A stretch of 42,237 nucleotides of DNA from Betaproteobacteria bacterium (GCA_027492485.1 JAPUER010000067.1:1-42237), one strand, 5' to 3'; shown: positions 1 to 8,365, counted from the first letter of the stretch. The notes: generated from the letters alone by a model not told the origin. Program-made: numbers and translations.

Positions 1-10
1 CCCCACACCA
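1..10 (+). tRNA. possible 3' end of a tRNA cut by the window edge
   Basis: The first ten bases end in ACCA and are followed within a few bases by a terminator hairpin. That is what the last acceptor-stem bases, discriminator A and encoded CCA of a plus-strand tRNA would look like. The rest lies outside the window, so neither identity nor existence can be confirmed. This is a weak inference. Confidence 0.2.
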
Positions 11-15
11 ACCTA

Positions 16-45
16 CGCCCCACCTCATACGTGGGGCGTTTGTTT
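16..45 (+). terminator. factor-independent terminator hairpin
   Basis: CGCCCCAC (16-23) and GTGGGGCG (31-38) form a perfect 8-bp stem around a 7-nt loop, followed by TTTGTTT. This fits an intrinsic terminator for a plus-strand transcript entering from the left. It also separates that unit from the convergent spoT gene, whose stop codon is at 127-129. Positions 46-126 contain nothing I can identify. Confidence 0.65.
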
Positions 46-126
46 ATGTGTAATGCGTAATAGACGCGCGGAGATAACAGACGCTCCGCACCGTTGCTTC
101 CACAAACGCGCCATGCGTCATCTGCA

Positions 127-2244
127 CTAAAGGATAAGACGGTCAACCGGCACGTTGGCTGCGACGGGCGAAACCCGCGCGACATGTCTCACGCCGACTA
201 CCGCACCGATTAATTCCATGCAGCGAGCCAACTTGGCGCGACTATTCACGTGAACTGTGAATCGTAACTCGGCAAGGCGCGAGGCCGGGTCACCAACGAA
301 AGATGTCGTCGCCGCGGCCGTCACGTTTACGTTCGCGTCCGCAATGACTCGAGCGCAATCAGCAAGCAACCCTCGCCGATCTACCGCAGCAATCATCAAC
401 TGCGCCGGCAACGGCGCCCCCAATCTGCTCGCCCATACTGGTACCAAGTACTCGATCGACGAGCGGCGCGAGGCTAGGGCCGTGCAGCCGGCACGGTGCA
501 CGACAGCCCCCGAATATGACGCGAGCACCAACACGTCATCGCCGGGCAGCGGCATACACAGCTGACAGTACTGCAGCCCCTCGCTTGCCCGACCATCAAG
601 CACCAGTTGCCGGCGCGAATCCATGCCCGCCGTGTCGTTGATTACATCGTGAGTATCAACGCCATTCGCCTTTGAAACAACGGCGAATGGCGATAGTTGA
701 CCGGTACCGACCAAACGCCACAAGTCATCGAGATTCACAGCACCAAAAGACAATAAGAGCGCGTGACCTGAAGGCGATCCCAAAAAACCATCAATATCAA
801 AGCTGCCGCTCGCATTTGCAAGCAGCCGACGACCAAAGGTTATCGCTTCGCGTTTCTCGGCTTCGCGAAGCCAAGCGCGAAGCTTGGCGCGGCTGCGCGG
901 CGAACGAAGTTGCGACAACCAATCTGGTCTCGCAACAACAACGTCGCCGGCAATCACTTCCACAATGTCGCCGGATACCAGGTCAGCCTTGAGATCGCGA
1001 ACAGTACCGTTCACTAGAACGGACAGCGCCCGTAGTCCGAGGTCCGTATGAATCGCAAAAGCGAAATCGAGGCCGGTCGAGTGACGGGGCAACGAAAGGC
1101 GCTTACCCTTAGGCGAGAAAACTTGGATGGAGTCTTGGTTGACCAAGTCACGCAGGACACGCGTGAACTCACCCGTAGCCTCGCCACCATCGGCCACCGC
1201 CAGAAAATCCTCGCTGCTACCAATCGAGTCGCCGCCACTGCGCACCCACGAGCCGCGAGAAACACGCGGGAACCAAAACTTAAAATTTGCGACGAGCCCG
1301 CGCCGGTCGAACTGGACCTTGGTCGCCACAACACCTTCGCCGGCGTCGCTATAGAAACTACCGGGGATGTAGACGAAATGGCTGTGCAGGTCGCAGAGGC
1401 GACGATATGCATCTTCAACGGCAAAACAAAGCACGTCAGCCGACGGAACCGAGAACAGCGCACGACCGGCGCGGTCCTCCCGCAATAACGCAAATGCACG
1501 AACCATCATGTCGTCGGCAACGCGAGGATCGCACGAAACGTCAGGCTCGGCCCCAGAAATGGTTGCCAGCGTGGGCGCCGGGACGGCAACGGACAACCGC
1601 TTCAAATCAACGGCATGCTTGTAGTTGCACCAACGCGCGATAACACCCCAACGCCAGGGATACAGCGCACGCAAGGAAAGCGCTTGCAGTTCGCGCGCGA
1701 TGCCGGCGAAGCCAACATAGCGCGCCAGTGGGAAAAAGATGCGATATGTTTCGAGCGCAACACGACGCTTCTTCTCCGGACTCACCGCATCAAGCGTGCG
1801 CATATTGTGCAGCCGATCGCACAACTTTACGGCAAAGACTCGCCAGTCGCGGCCTCCAGCCGCCACTAGCTTGCGCAAAGTTGCCTCCTTGGCATTGGAA
1901 GAGCCGCCGGTGCGTACGTCATCGAGCTTGGAAACACCGTCGACGATATGCGCGACCGAAGCGCCGAAGCGGCCTTCGATATCGCCTACCGCGACACTGG
2001 TGTCCTCTACGACATCGTGCAACAGTGCCGCGCACAGCGCATCGGCATCCGCTTCAAGACACTCGAAAAGTATCTGTGCGACTGCTAGCGGATGCGTGAC
2101 ATAAGGTTCGCCGGACTGCCGTGTCTGTCCGGAGTGCGCCGCGTCTGCCAAGATCCAAGCTTGGCGAATCCGTTCAAGCTCGTCTGGTCGAAAGGAAGGC
2201 GCTAGGAGTTCAAAAAAAGCAGAGACTTGAGGGGCGTGCCCCAT
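127..2244 (-). CDS. spoT: RelA/SpoT-family (p)ppGpp hydrolase with degenerate synthetase domain
   Basis: A 705-aa cytosolic stringent-response enzyme that should degrade (p)ppGpp. The N-terminal HD hydrolase domain is complete: R42, H51, H76-D77, E80-D81 and D143/N147 match the metal- and substrate-binding positions of Rel/SpoT. The next ~160 residues (about 200-365) should be the synthetase domain. The conserved lysine/YSI region, the catalytic acidic stretch and the G-loop YQSLHT motif are all missing. A recognisable TGS domain (about 370-432), a Cys/His zinc-finger-like region (C560, C563, H583, C587) and a C-terminal ACT domain (about 614-690) follow. The ATG at 2244 lies 7 nt after the rpoZ stop, so the two genes are probably cotranscribed. 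Full length and intact frame argue against a pseudogene. I infer a hydrolase-only SpoT. Confidence 0.9.
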   Translation of the reverse strand: MGHAPQVSAFFELLAPSFRPDELERIRQAWILADAAHSGQTRQSGEPYVTHPLAVAQILFECLEADADALCAALLHDVVEDTSVAVGDIEGRFGASVAHIVDGVSKLDDVRTGGSSNAKEATLRKLVAAGGRDWRVFAVKLCDRLHNMRTLDAVSPEKKRRVALETYRIFFPLARYVGFAGIARELQALSLRALYPWRWGVIARWCNYKHAVDLKRLSVAVPAPTLATISGAEPDVSCDPRVADDMMVRAFALLREDRAGRALFSVPSADVLCFAVEDAYRRLCDLHSHFVYIPGSFYSDAGEGVVATKVQFDRRGLVANFKFWFPRVSRGSWVRSGGDSIGSSEDFLAVADGGEATGEFTRVLRDLVNQDSIQVFSPKGKRLSLPRHSTGLDFAFAIHTDLGLRALSVLVNGTVRDLKADLVSGDIVEVIAGDVVVARPDWLSQLRSPRSRAKLRAWLREAEKREAITFGRRLLANASGSFDIDGFLGSPSGHALLLSFGAVNLDDLWRLVGTGQLSPFAVVSKANGVDTHDVINDTAGMDSRRQLVLDGRASEGLQYCQLCMPLPGDDVLVLASYSGAVVHRAGCTALASRRSSIEYLVPVWASRLGAPLPAQLMIAAVDRRGLLADCARVIADANVNVTAAATTSFVGDPASRLAELRFTVHVNSRAKLARCMELIGAVVGVRHVARVSPVAANVPVDRLIL

Positions 2245-2251
2245 GAAGGCC

Positions 2252-2461
2252 TCAAACCCCGATCTTCTTCAGCACAGAACGATCAATCTTTCGCCCGGCG
2301 ATTTCGCGTAAGGCCACCACTATGGGCTTATCCCGTTTCCCAGAATCGACGAGCGGCTGGTGACCTCCCGCGAGCTGCCGCGCCCGAACGGCAGCAGCCA
2401 GCGACAACTCAAAGCGATTGTCGATAGTCGACAAACAGTCCTCTACAGTAATACGTGCCAT
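2252..2461 (-). CDS. rpoZ: RNA polymerase omega subunit
   Basis: A 69-aa protein starting [10 protein letters not shown], the classic omega N-terminus, followed by [16 protein letters not shown], the segment that contacts the beta' subunit. Omega promotes assembly of RNA polymerase and in proteobacteria forms part of the ppGpp site 1. The gene is first in a two-gene minus-strand unit with spoT, a common proteobacterial pairing. The guanylate kinase gene gmk, usually just upstream in this order, is absent. A divergent kinase gene lies there instead. Length is slightly short but within the family range. Confidence 0.95.
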   Translation of the reverse strand: MARITVEDCLSTIDNRFELSLAAAVRARQLAGGHQPLVDSGKRDKPIVVALREIAGRKIDRSVLKKIGV

Positions 2462-2774
2462 ATTTACCTCAGTCTCGATTTTTGCGTGGTGCCGGCATTT
2501 CCGCTAAAGCGTAGATCTCCACAATCCAATGGTACACCGACCAACACCTACGACCAGCCGCCCCGAACCGGGAAATCCTCGGAGACCGAGCCGGCGGTGC
2601 GGCTTGATGTATGCTCAATCCATGGGTACAGACAGGCCGAACCGCCCCCAGATTGGCGCAATGTTGTTGCCGCGCTTCCGGCAGTGCGGGAGCATATGCT
2701 GTCCGGACAGCGGCCAAGCCTTCAATGGGATTGTCAACGCAGTGGCTTGAAGGCCTGCGTGAGAATTGCCGACT
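2462..2774. promoter_or_regulatory. divergent intergenic region between rpoZ and the kinase gene
   Basis: A 313-bp stretch without a convincing gene. Short open frames on both strands look like chance. It must carry promoters for the minus-strand rpoZ-spoT unit and the plus-strand kinase unit. I could not pick a strong sigma-70 promoter by eye. The clearest structure is a pair of overlapping palindromes at 2691-2711, listed separately. Confidence 0.6.
2691..2711. promoter_or_regulatory. overlapping perfect palindromes, candidate operator
   Basis: AGCATATGCT (2691-2700) is a perfect 10-bp palindrome. GCTGTCCGGACAGC (2698-2711) is a perfect 14-bp palindrome sharing its first three bases. They end 63 nt before the kinase ATG, a suitable place for a dimeric regulator. 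The CTG-N6-CAG core is too short for a LexA box (CTG-N10-CAG). No binding protein can be assigned. Confidence 0.4.
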
Positions 2775-3734
2775 ATGTCAATCGTTGCCAATCGGGCGCT
2801 CCCGCAAGGTTACACCTTACATAACTACCGAATTGACCGCGCCATCAGCCGCGGTGGATTTTCCATTGTGTACCGTGCGGTCGACGACAACGGCACGGTT
2901 GTGGCAATCAAGGAGTATTTACCGAGCGGTCTTGTACTTCGTTCGGAAGGGTCTCGTGTGCACGCGAGTTCGATAGAAAATATCGACTCATTCCGATTTG
3001 GCATGAAGTGTTTCTTTGATGAAGGCAAGTCGCTGGCTACGATCAGTCACCCAAATGTAGTACGCGTGCTCAACTTCTTTCGCGCCAATGAAACTGTCTA
3101 CATGGTCATGAAGTACGAGCGTGGGCGAACGCTCCAGCAGTACATTCAAGGCAATCAAGGAATGCTGCCGGAAGGCCTGATACGACATGTGTTCTCCCGG
3201 CTCCTGAATGGCTTGCGGGAAGTGCATTCCCGCCGTCTTCTGCACCTGGATATCAAGCCTGCCAACATCTACATACGCACCGACGGTTCACCGGTGCTGC
3301 TTGACTTCGGCGCCGCGCGGCAAGTGCTTGCATCGCGCGGCAGCCGGCTGACGCCGATGTATACCCCTGGCTTCGCAGCGCCTGAGCAGTATAAGGAGGG
3401 AGACTCCGATCGCCTTGGTCCGTGGACCGATCTGTATGGTGTCGGCGCGTCGTTGTTCGCATGCTTTGCCGCGTTTGCGCCGCAAGCCGCCGACAGCAGA
3501 GTCAAAGACGACCACTACGTTTCGGCAACAAAGTTGTGGGCGGGCAAGTATTCACCCCGGCTCCTTGAACTAGTCGATCAGTGTTTGAAACTCGATCCAC
3601 TGCAACGACCGCAATCGGTCTACCAAGTACAAAAAATGCTCATCGCTGTACCGGAGCCACCGAAGCGCGCGCTACTGGCGCGCATCTCCGAAAAATTGGG
3701 CCTGTCGACAAGCGGCGGTAACCGCCGTGCGTAA
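2775..3734 (+). CDS. Hanks-type serine/threonine protein kinase
   Basis: A 319-aa soluble eukaryotic-type protein kinase. Visible motifs are a glycine loop (ISRGGFSIVYRA, about 24-35), the ATP-binding lysine in VAIKEY (K46), the catalytic loop HLDIKPANI (H157, D159), DFG at 177-179 and APE at 202-204. The catalytic loop is HLD rather than HRD, so this is a non-RD kinase, which may not depend on activation-loop phosphorylation. There is no transmembrane segment or PASTA sensor domain, so it is probably cytosolic. The ATG at 2775 is preferred over an upstream in-frame TTG at 2766. A PP2C phosphatase follows 60 nt downstream, giving a kinase/phosphatase pair. The substrate is unknown. Confidence 0.9.
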   Translation: MSIVANRALPQGYTLHNYRIDRAISRGGFSIVYRAVDDNGTVVAIKEYLPSGLVLRSEGSRVHASSIENIDSFRFGMKCFFDEGKSLATISHPNVVRVLNFFRANETVYMVMKYERGRTLQQYIQGNQGMLPEGLIRHVFSRLLNGLREVHSRRLLHLDIKPANIYIRTDGSPVLLDFGAARQVLASRGSRLTPMYTPGFAAPEQYKEGDSDRLGPWTDLYGVGASLFACFAAFAPQAADSRVKDDHYVSATKLWAGKYSPRLLELVDQCLKLDPLQRPQSVYQVQKMLIAVPEPPKRALLARISEKLGLSTSGGNRRA

Positions 3735-3794
3735 CCGAGTTCCTAGTCTTCCTGGCGATACCCCGATAAGCGATACTAATCGCGCGTACTGACG

Positions 3795-4724
3795 ATGGAA
3801 TTTTCCATTTTCCAGGAAACCCGGCGAGGCGGTCGCAAAGTCAATCAGGACCGCGTTGGCTACATCTACACGCGCGACGCCCTGTTCGTGGTCGTTGCGG
3901 ATGGGATGGGCGGACACGTTGGCGGCGAAATTGCGGCTCACATCACTGTCAGGCTGCTGCTGGAACGCTTTGAGCAAGAGGCCAAACCGGTGTTGCCATC
4001 CCCCGTTCTCTTTTTGCAGAACGCATTGAAGGCGGCACATAGCGCGCTTGCAGACTACGCGCAACGGTTCCGCCTGGTGGACACGCCACGAACCACCTGT
4101 GTGGCCTGCGTGATACAGGACGACGGAGCTTACTGGGCACACGCCGGCGACTCTCGCCTGTATCACGTTCGCCGCGGGTCGCTTCATACGCGGACGCGAG
4201 ACCACTCAAAGGTGCAGTATCTGCTGGATAACGGCATCATCACTGCGGCCGAGGCGGGCCGGCATCCCGATCGCAACAAAGTGTTTAGCTGCCTTGGCGG
4301 CGCCTTCGAACCAACTGTCGATTTCTCGCCTCGGGTCCCGCTGCAGTCCAACGATTTGCTCGTCCTGTGCACGGATGGGTTGTGGAGCGCTTACAGCGAC
4401 GGCGAGTTAGTCGCCCGCATTGGTCAATCCGAACTAAGCAAGGCGATCCCCGAATTGCTTAACGACGCCGAAAGGCGCGCCGGTGCCGATTGCGACAACT
4501 TGAGTATCATCGCCGTCAGATGGGCGGGCAGCAACGGTGAATGGTCTGACACGCTAACGACGACTCATACCGAGACGCTGGCCATGGGCGAGTTCAGCAC
4601 GCAGATGGACCGAACCATTACTCTTGTTGAACCGACGACGGGACGTCGCGCCTTGAGCGACTCCGAGATCGAACTTGCCATCAAGGAGATCCAGGAAACA
4701 CTTAATCGGCATGGAAGCAACTGA
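3795..4724 (+). CDS. PP2C-family serine/threonine phosphatase
   Basis: A 309-aa metal-dependent phosphatase expected to reverse the action of the adjacent kinase. PP2C metal-site motifs are present: NQDR (17-20), VADGMGGH (D36, G37), AHAGDSRLY (D119), CTDGLW (D194) and CDN (D234). The catalytic core ends near residue 243. About 65 further residues carry a Thr-rich run (253-265) and two later Thr-containing segments, which are not part of the PP2C fold. The last 14 nt overlap the start of dnaQ, so translation of the two is likely coupled. No membrane segment is seen. Confidence 0.9.
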   Translation: MEFSIFQETRRGGRKVNQDRVGYIYTRDALFVVVADGMGGHVGGEIAAHITVRLLLERFEQEAKPVLPSPVLFLQNALKAAHSALADYAQRFRLVDTPRTTCVACVIQDDGAYWAHAGDSRLYHVRRGSLHTRTRDHSKVQYLLDNGIITAAEAGRHPDRNKVFSCLGGAFEPTVDFSPRVPLQSNDLLVLCTDGLWSAYSDGELVARIGQSELSKAIPELLNDAERRAGADCDNLSIIAVRWAGSNGEWSDTLTTTHTETLAMGEFSTQMDRTITLVEPTTGRRALSDSEIELAIKEIQETLNRHGSN

Positions 4725-5418
4725 GCGTATTGTCTTTCTTGATACTGAAACCACAGGTCTGGATGCTCGCTCCGGTCACCGCATCATCGAAGTTGCGGCT
4801 GTCGAGGCTATCGGCCGTGACCTAACCGGACGGCACCTCCATTTCTATGTCGACCCCGAACGAGAGATAGACGCAGGCGCCACTGCAGTACACGGCTACA
4901 CTTGGGAAGATCTGCGCGGCAAGCCGAAGTTCGCGACCATTGTCGATGAGTTGGTTAACTTTTTGACCGGTGCCAGCGTTGTCATACACAATGCTCCGTT
5001 CGATGTGTCATTCCTGAACCACGAACTGGCACGATTGCGCCGCTCACCGTTGTCCAGTCTGGACCTGGACGTTGTCGACTCGCTCGCTCTCGCAAAAGGA
5101 AAATATCCAGGCAAGCGAAATTCACTGGATGCGCTATGCGACCGCCTTGGGGTCGACAATTCGCAGCGCAATTTGCATGGCGCCCTACTTGATGCGCGAC
5201 TGCTCGCGGAGGTTTACTTCGGCTTGACGCGGGGGCAAGGCGCATTCGAAATGGAGATTCCAGTACCGACAGCGCCGCTTTCCGGGGAATCCAGACTGGC
5301 CAACGATGTACCAGCCGTCGTATACCCCGTTGCGTTGGACGATAGCGTGTTGACCGTACACCGCGACTACGTGTCGCGACTCGCCAAGCAATCGGGTGTT
5401 GAACGGGAATGGTGTTAG
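4711..5418 (+). CDS. dnaQ: DNA polymerase III epsilon subunit (3'-5' proofreading exonuclease)
   Basis: A 235-aa DEDDh exonuclease that proofreads replication. Catalytic residues are D11 and E13 (FLDTETTG), D98 (NAPFDVSF), H156 (NLHGALLDA) and D161, closely matching the spacing of E. coli DnaQ. KYPGKRNSLDALC and the C-terminal region also follow the housekeeping epsilon subunit rather than a generic DEDDh nuclease. I chose the ATG at 4711 because family similarity begins there. It lies inside the end of the PP2C gene. The stop TAG (5416-5418) overlaps the convergent rpiA stop. No rnhA, a frequent dnaQ neighbour, is present. Confidence 0.92.
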   Translation: MEATERIVFLDTETTGLDARSGHRIIEVAAVEAIGRDLTGRHLHFYVDPEREIDAGATAVHGYTWEDLRGKPKFATIVDELVNFLTGASVVIHNAPFDVSFLNHELARLRRSPLSSLDLDVVDSLALAKGKYPGKRNSLDALCDRLGVDNSQRNLHGALLDARLLAEVYFGLTRGQGAFEMEIPVPTAPLSGESRLANDVPAVVYPVALDDSVLTVHRDYVSRLAKQSGVEREWC

Positions 5419-6089
5419 CTCCAGCGACGGCGAATTGCGACACCCCCATGTGACGCAACGATGCACACGTCGGCGGGGCGTCTGGCAAAGACGCCATTGC
5501 AGACAACGCCAGGTAACTGGTTCAACTCCGACTCAAGGGCAACAGGATCTGCGAACGACAGGCCCGTTACATCGACTATCGAGTTGCCATTGTCAGTGAC
5601 GACGCCTGGACGCAGACGCGGCGTACCGCCCAGAGCGGTGATGCTCCGGCCGACAGATCGGACCGCCATCGGGACTACCTCGATAGGTAGTGGGAATGCG
5701 CCCAATCGCTCGACCACCTTTGATTGGTCCACGATACAAACAAAAGTCTCGGCGGCGCTGCCGATGATCTTCTCACGCGTAAGCGCAGCACCGCCGCCTT
5801 TGATCATGGCGAACTGCGGATCAATTTCATCCGCGCCATCGACATACACCTGGATGCGATCGACGGCATTCAGATCCAGCACCTCGATTCCCGCCTCTCG
5901 AAGAGCGGTCGCACTTGATTCCGACGCTGCCACGGCGCCGCGCAGGCTTGATGCCATAGGTTTGAGCAGCGAAATGAAGCGACTGACGGTGCTGCCGCTA
6001 CCGACTCCCAGCACCGATCCCGAAACAACAAATTCGAGGGCCGCGCTCGCAGCCATAAGTTTCAACGCTTCTTTGTCTTCGGTATGCAT
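5415..6089 (-). CDS. rpiA: ribose-5-phosphate isomerase A
   Basis: A 224-aa enzyme interconverting ribose 5-phosphate and ribulose 5-phosphate in the non-oxidative pentose phosphate pathway, supplying ribose for nucleotide synthesis. Diagnostic RpiA segments are GVGSGST near the N-terminus (phosphate binding), YVDGADEID, IKGGGAALTREKI (with the catalytic acid region) and CIVDQSKVV. The open frame extends to 6140, but family similarity starts at MHTEDKEAL, giving a length close to E. coli RpiA (219 aa). It is convergent with dnaQ and divergent from ilvA. Confidence 0.95.
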   Translation of the reverse strand: MHTEDKEALKLMAASAALEFVVSGSVLGVGSGSTVSRFISLLKPMASSLRGAVAASESSATALREAGIEVLDLNAVDRIQVYVDGADEIDPQFAMIKGGGAALTREKIIGSAAETFVCIVDQSKVVERLGAFPLPIEVVPMAVRSVGRSITALGGTPRLRPGVVTDNGNSIVDVTGLSFADPVALESELNQLPGVVCNGVFARRPADVCIVASHGGVAIRRRWS

Positions 6090-6243
6090 AAAGGGAGTAT
6101 GGGGCGGAAGGTAGTCGCTGATGCAATGCATGGCCAACAACGGCCAAGATTGCCCGACTAAAATTCGAACGAATCACCAGAGAAAGACTAACACAGGGCA
6201 CGCGGGCACTTTTCCAACAGGCCTGTAACCGTGAGGAACGACC

Positions 6244-7770
6244 TTGGACTATTTGATACGCATTCTGAACGCGAAGGTATACGACGTGGCGGTTGAGACG
6301 TCGCTGGCGACCGCACGGTTGCTTTCCGAGCGCACTGGCAATCGGGTGCTGATCAAGCGTGAGGACGAGCAGTCGGTGTTCTCGTTCAAGCTGCGCGGCG
6401 CTTACAACAAGATGGCTCACCTTTCGCCGGCACAGCTGGCCAAGGGCGTAGTTGCCGCCAGCAGCGGAAATCACGCGCAGGGCGTTGCGCTTGCGGCGCA
6501 GCGGTTAGGTGCAGAAGCGACCATCGTCATGCCGCGGACCACGCCCGCCATCAAAGTGGATGCAGTCAAAGCGCGTGGCGCCAAGGTCGTCCTGCATGGC
6601 GAATCTTACTCGGACTCCTATGAGCATGCACAGAGCCTCGTCAAGAAAGGAAACAAGGCTTTCATCCACCCCTACGACGACCCGGACGTGATCGCCGGTC
6701 AGGGTACGATCGGCATGGAAATCCTGCGACAGCATCAGGGCGACATCGACGCAATTTTCGTCGCGGTTGGCGGTGGCGGCCTAATCTCGGGTATTGCTGC
6801 GTATGTCAAAGCCGTGCGACCCAAGACCAGGATCATCGCCGTGCAACCGGTGGATTCGGCGGCCATGGTTGAGTCGTTGCGGACCGGGCGCCGCATAACG
6901 CTGCCGACGGTGGGTTTGTTCGCCGACGCGATTGCGGTGAAGCAGGTTGGGGTGGAAACGTTTCGACTTTGTCAACAGTATGTCGACGACACCATACTGG
7001 TTACGACCGATGAAATTTGCGCGGCGATCAAAGACGTCTACACGGATTGCCGTTCGATCCTGGAACCGGGCGGCGCCGCTGCAATTGCAGGGCTGAAGAA
7101 GTACGCGAACAAGCACCGCTATCGCGACAAAACGCTGGTTGCCGTTGCTTGCGGTTCAAACATGAATTTCGATCGCCTGCGATTTGTGGCGGAGCGTGCA
7201 GTGATCGGAGAGTCGCGAGAGGCGGTACTGGCAGTCACGCTGCCAGAAAAGGCGGGCAGTTTTCGGGCATTTTGCGATGTGCTTGGCCCGCGATCGGTCA
7301 CTGAATTCAACTATCGGTATGCGGGGGGCGCGCAGGCCCATGTGTTTGTTGGCATCGAGCTCGCGCACAGGCGCGAAACGGCGGGTCTGATTCGCGAATT
7401 CAAGCGGGCGGGCATCGGCGCGGTCGACCTGACCGAGAATGAATTGGCAAAGCTGCACGTTCGACATTTGGTAGGCGGTCATGCACCCGGGGCAGTCGGC
7501 GAGAGACTGTTCCGGTTTGATTTTCCCGAACGACCCGGAGCGCTGGCGCAGTTCTTGCGCGTCATGAACAGTGAGTGGAATATCACGCTCTTTCACTACC
7601 GGAACCACGGCTCGGATATCGGACGCGTCCTGGCAGGCATTCAGGTGCCAGAGCGCGATGCTGCGGAACTGGACATGTTTTTGCACCGAATCGGGCAGTT
7701 GGGCTATGCATGGATAGAGGAGACGCAAAACGTCGCCTATCGCCTCTTCCTTGGCCTCAAGGAGCGCTGA
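6244..7770 (+). CDS. ilvA: threonine ammonia-lyase (biosynthetic threonine deaminase)
   Basis: A 508-aa PLP enzyme converting threonine to 2-oxobutanoate, the committed step of isoleucine synthesis. The PLP lysine is in SFKLRGAYNK (K49), and the phosphate-binding glycine loop VGGGGL is at about 175-180. The C-terminal third contains two ACT-like regulatory repeats (roughly 330-410 and 425-505), as in the isoleucine-inhibited biosynthetic form. The start is TTG at 6244: an in-frame stop at 6232-6234 leaves no room for an upstream ATG, similarity begins immediately, and GAGG lies about 8 nt upstream. It appears monocistronic. Confidence 0.95.
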   Translation: MDYLIRILNAKVYDVAVETSLATARLLSERTGNRVLIKREDEQSVFSFKLRGAYNKMAHLSPAQLAKGVVAASSGNHAQGVALAAQRLGAEATIVMPRTTPAIKVDAVKARGAKVVLHGESYSDSYEHAQSLVKKGNKAFIHPYDDPDVIAGQGTIGMEILRQHQGDIDAIFVAVGGGGLISGIAAYVKAVRPKTRIIAVQPVDSAAMVESLRTGRRITLPTVGLFADAIAVKQVGVETFRLCQQYVDDTILVTTDEICAAIKDVYTDCRSILEPGGAAAIAGLKKYANKHRYRDKTLVAVACGSNMNFDRLRFVAERAVIGESREAVLAVTLPEKAGSFRAFCDVLGPRSVTEFNYRYAGGAQAHVFVGIELAHRRETAGLIREFKRAGIGAVDLTENELAKLHVRHLVGGHAPGAVGERLFRFDFPERPGALAQFLRVMNSEWNITLFHYRNHGSDIGRVLAGIQVPERDAAELDMFLHRIGQLGYAWIEETQNVAYRLFLGLKER

Positions 7771-7939
7771 CAAACCGGATGATCCCCGTGGTTCATGTCG
7801 CCGCGGTCGGGAACCGTGGTTTCTCAAAAAGTTGCAACGCTCCTACAACCTACAGAAAAGTCGTAGAAAATCGCCGCAGTTCGATGCAAATTTGGTCGAG
7901 GCATGGCAAACTGTATGACACTGTATTTACTCTGACGGC

Positions 7940-8365
7940 ATGCACATGCAGGCGACAGGCGCTAGCGCAGACGCGTCCGACGTGGACGGGATAAAGGTGA
8001 TGATCATTGACGACAGCAATACGATTCGTCGTAGCGCCGAAATTTTCCTGCTGCAAGCCGGCTGCCAAGTCATTCTTGCCGAAGACGGTTTCGATGCCCT
8101 CGCCAAGATTGCCGATCACCGGCCAGATGTCATCTTTGTCGACATCATGATGCCGCGACTGGACGGCTACCTGACCTGCGCCTTGATCAAAAAAAACGCC
8201 AAGTTCAAGTCCACACCTGTAGTGATGCTGTCGTCGAAAGACGGTCTTTTCGATCGTGCACGAGGACGTATGGTTGGTTCCGATCAATATCTGACCAAAC
8301 CGTTTACCAAGGAGAGCCTCATTTCGGCGGTGGCGTCTTTCGCGGGCCGCGAACGAGCCAATTAG
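7940..8365 (+). CDS. pilG: PilG-type response regulator
   Basis: A 141-aa single-domain CheY-like receiver. IIDDSNTIRRSAE contains the acidic pocket, the phospho-acceptor is D68 (FVDIMMPRLDG), and KPFT carries the conserved lysine. GYLTCALIKKN and SSKDGLFDRARGRMVGSDQYLTKPF match PilG closely. In Pseudomonas, PilG passes the ChpA signal to pilus extension and cAMP control. It is the first gene of the Pil-Chp cluster, with a 169-nt upstream gap after ilvA. A second ATG two codons downstream could also serve as the start. Confidence 0.93.
   Translation: MHMQATGASADASDVDGIKVMIIDDSNTIRRSAEIFLLQAGCQVILAEDGFDALAKIADHRPDVIFVDIMMPRLDGYLTCALIKKNAKFKSTPVVMLSSKDGLFDRARGRMVGSDQYLTKPFTKESLISAVASFAGRERAN

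Noticed and set aside
127-2244. spoT as a pseudogene
   Set aside because: The frame is open over 705 codons, hydrolase, TGS and ACT regions are conserved, and only the synthetase region is diverged.
2698-2711. LexA (SOS) box
   Set aside because: The half-sites CTG and CAG are only 6 bp apart instead of 10.
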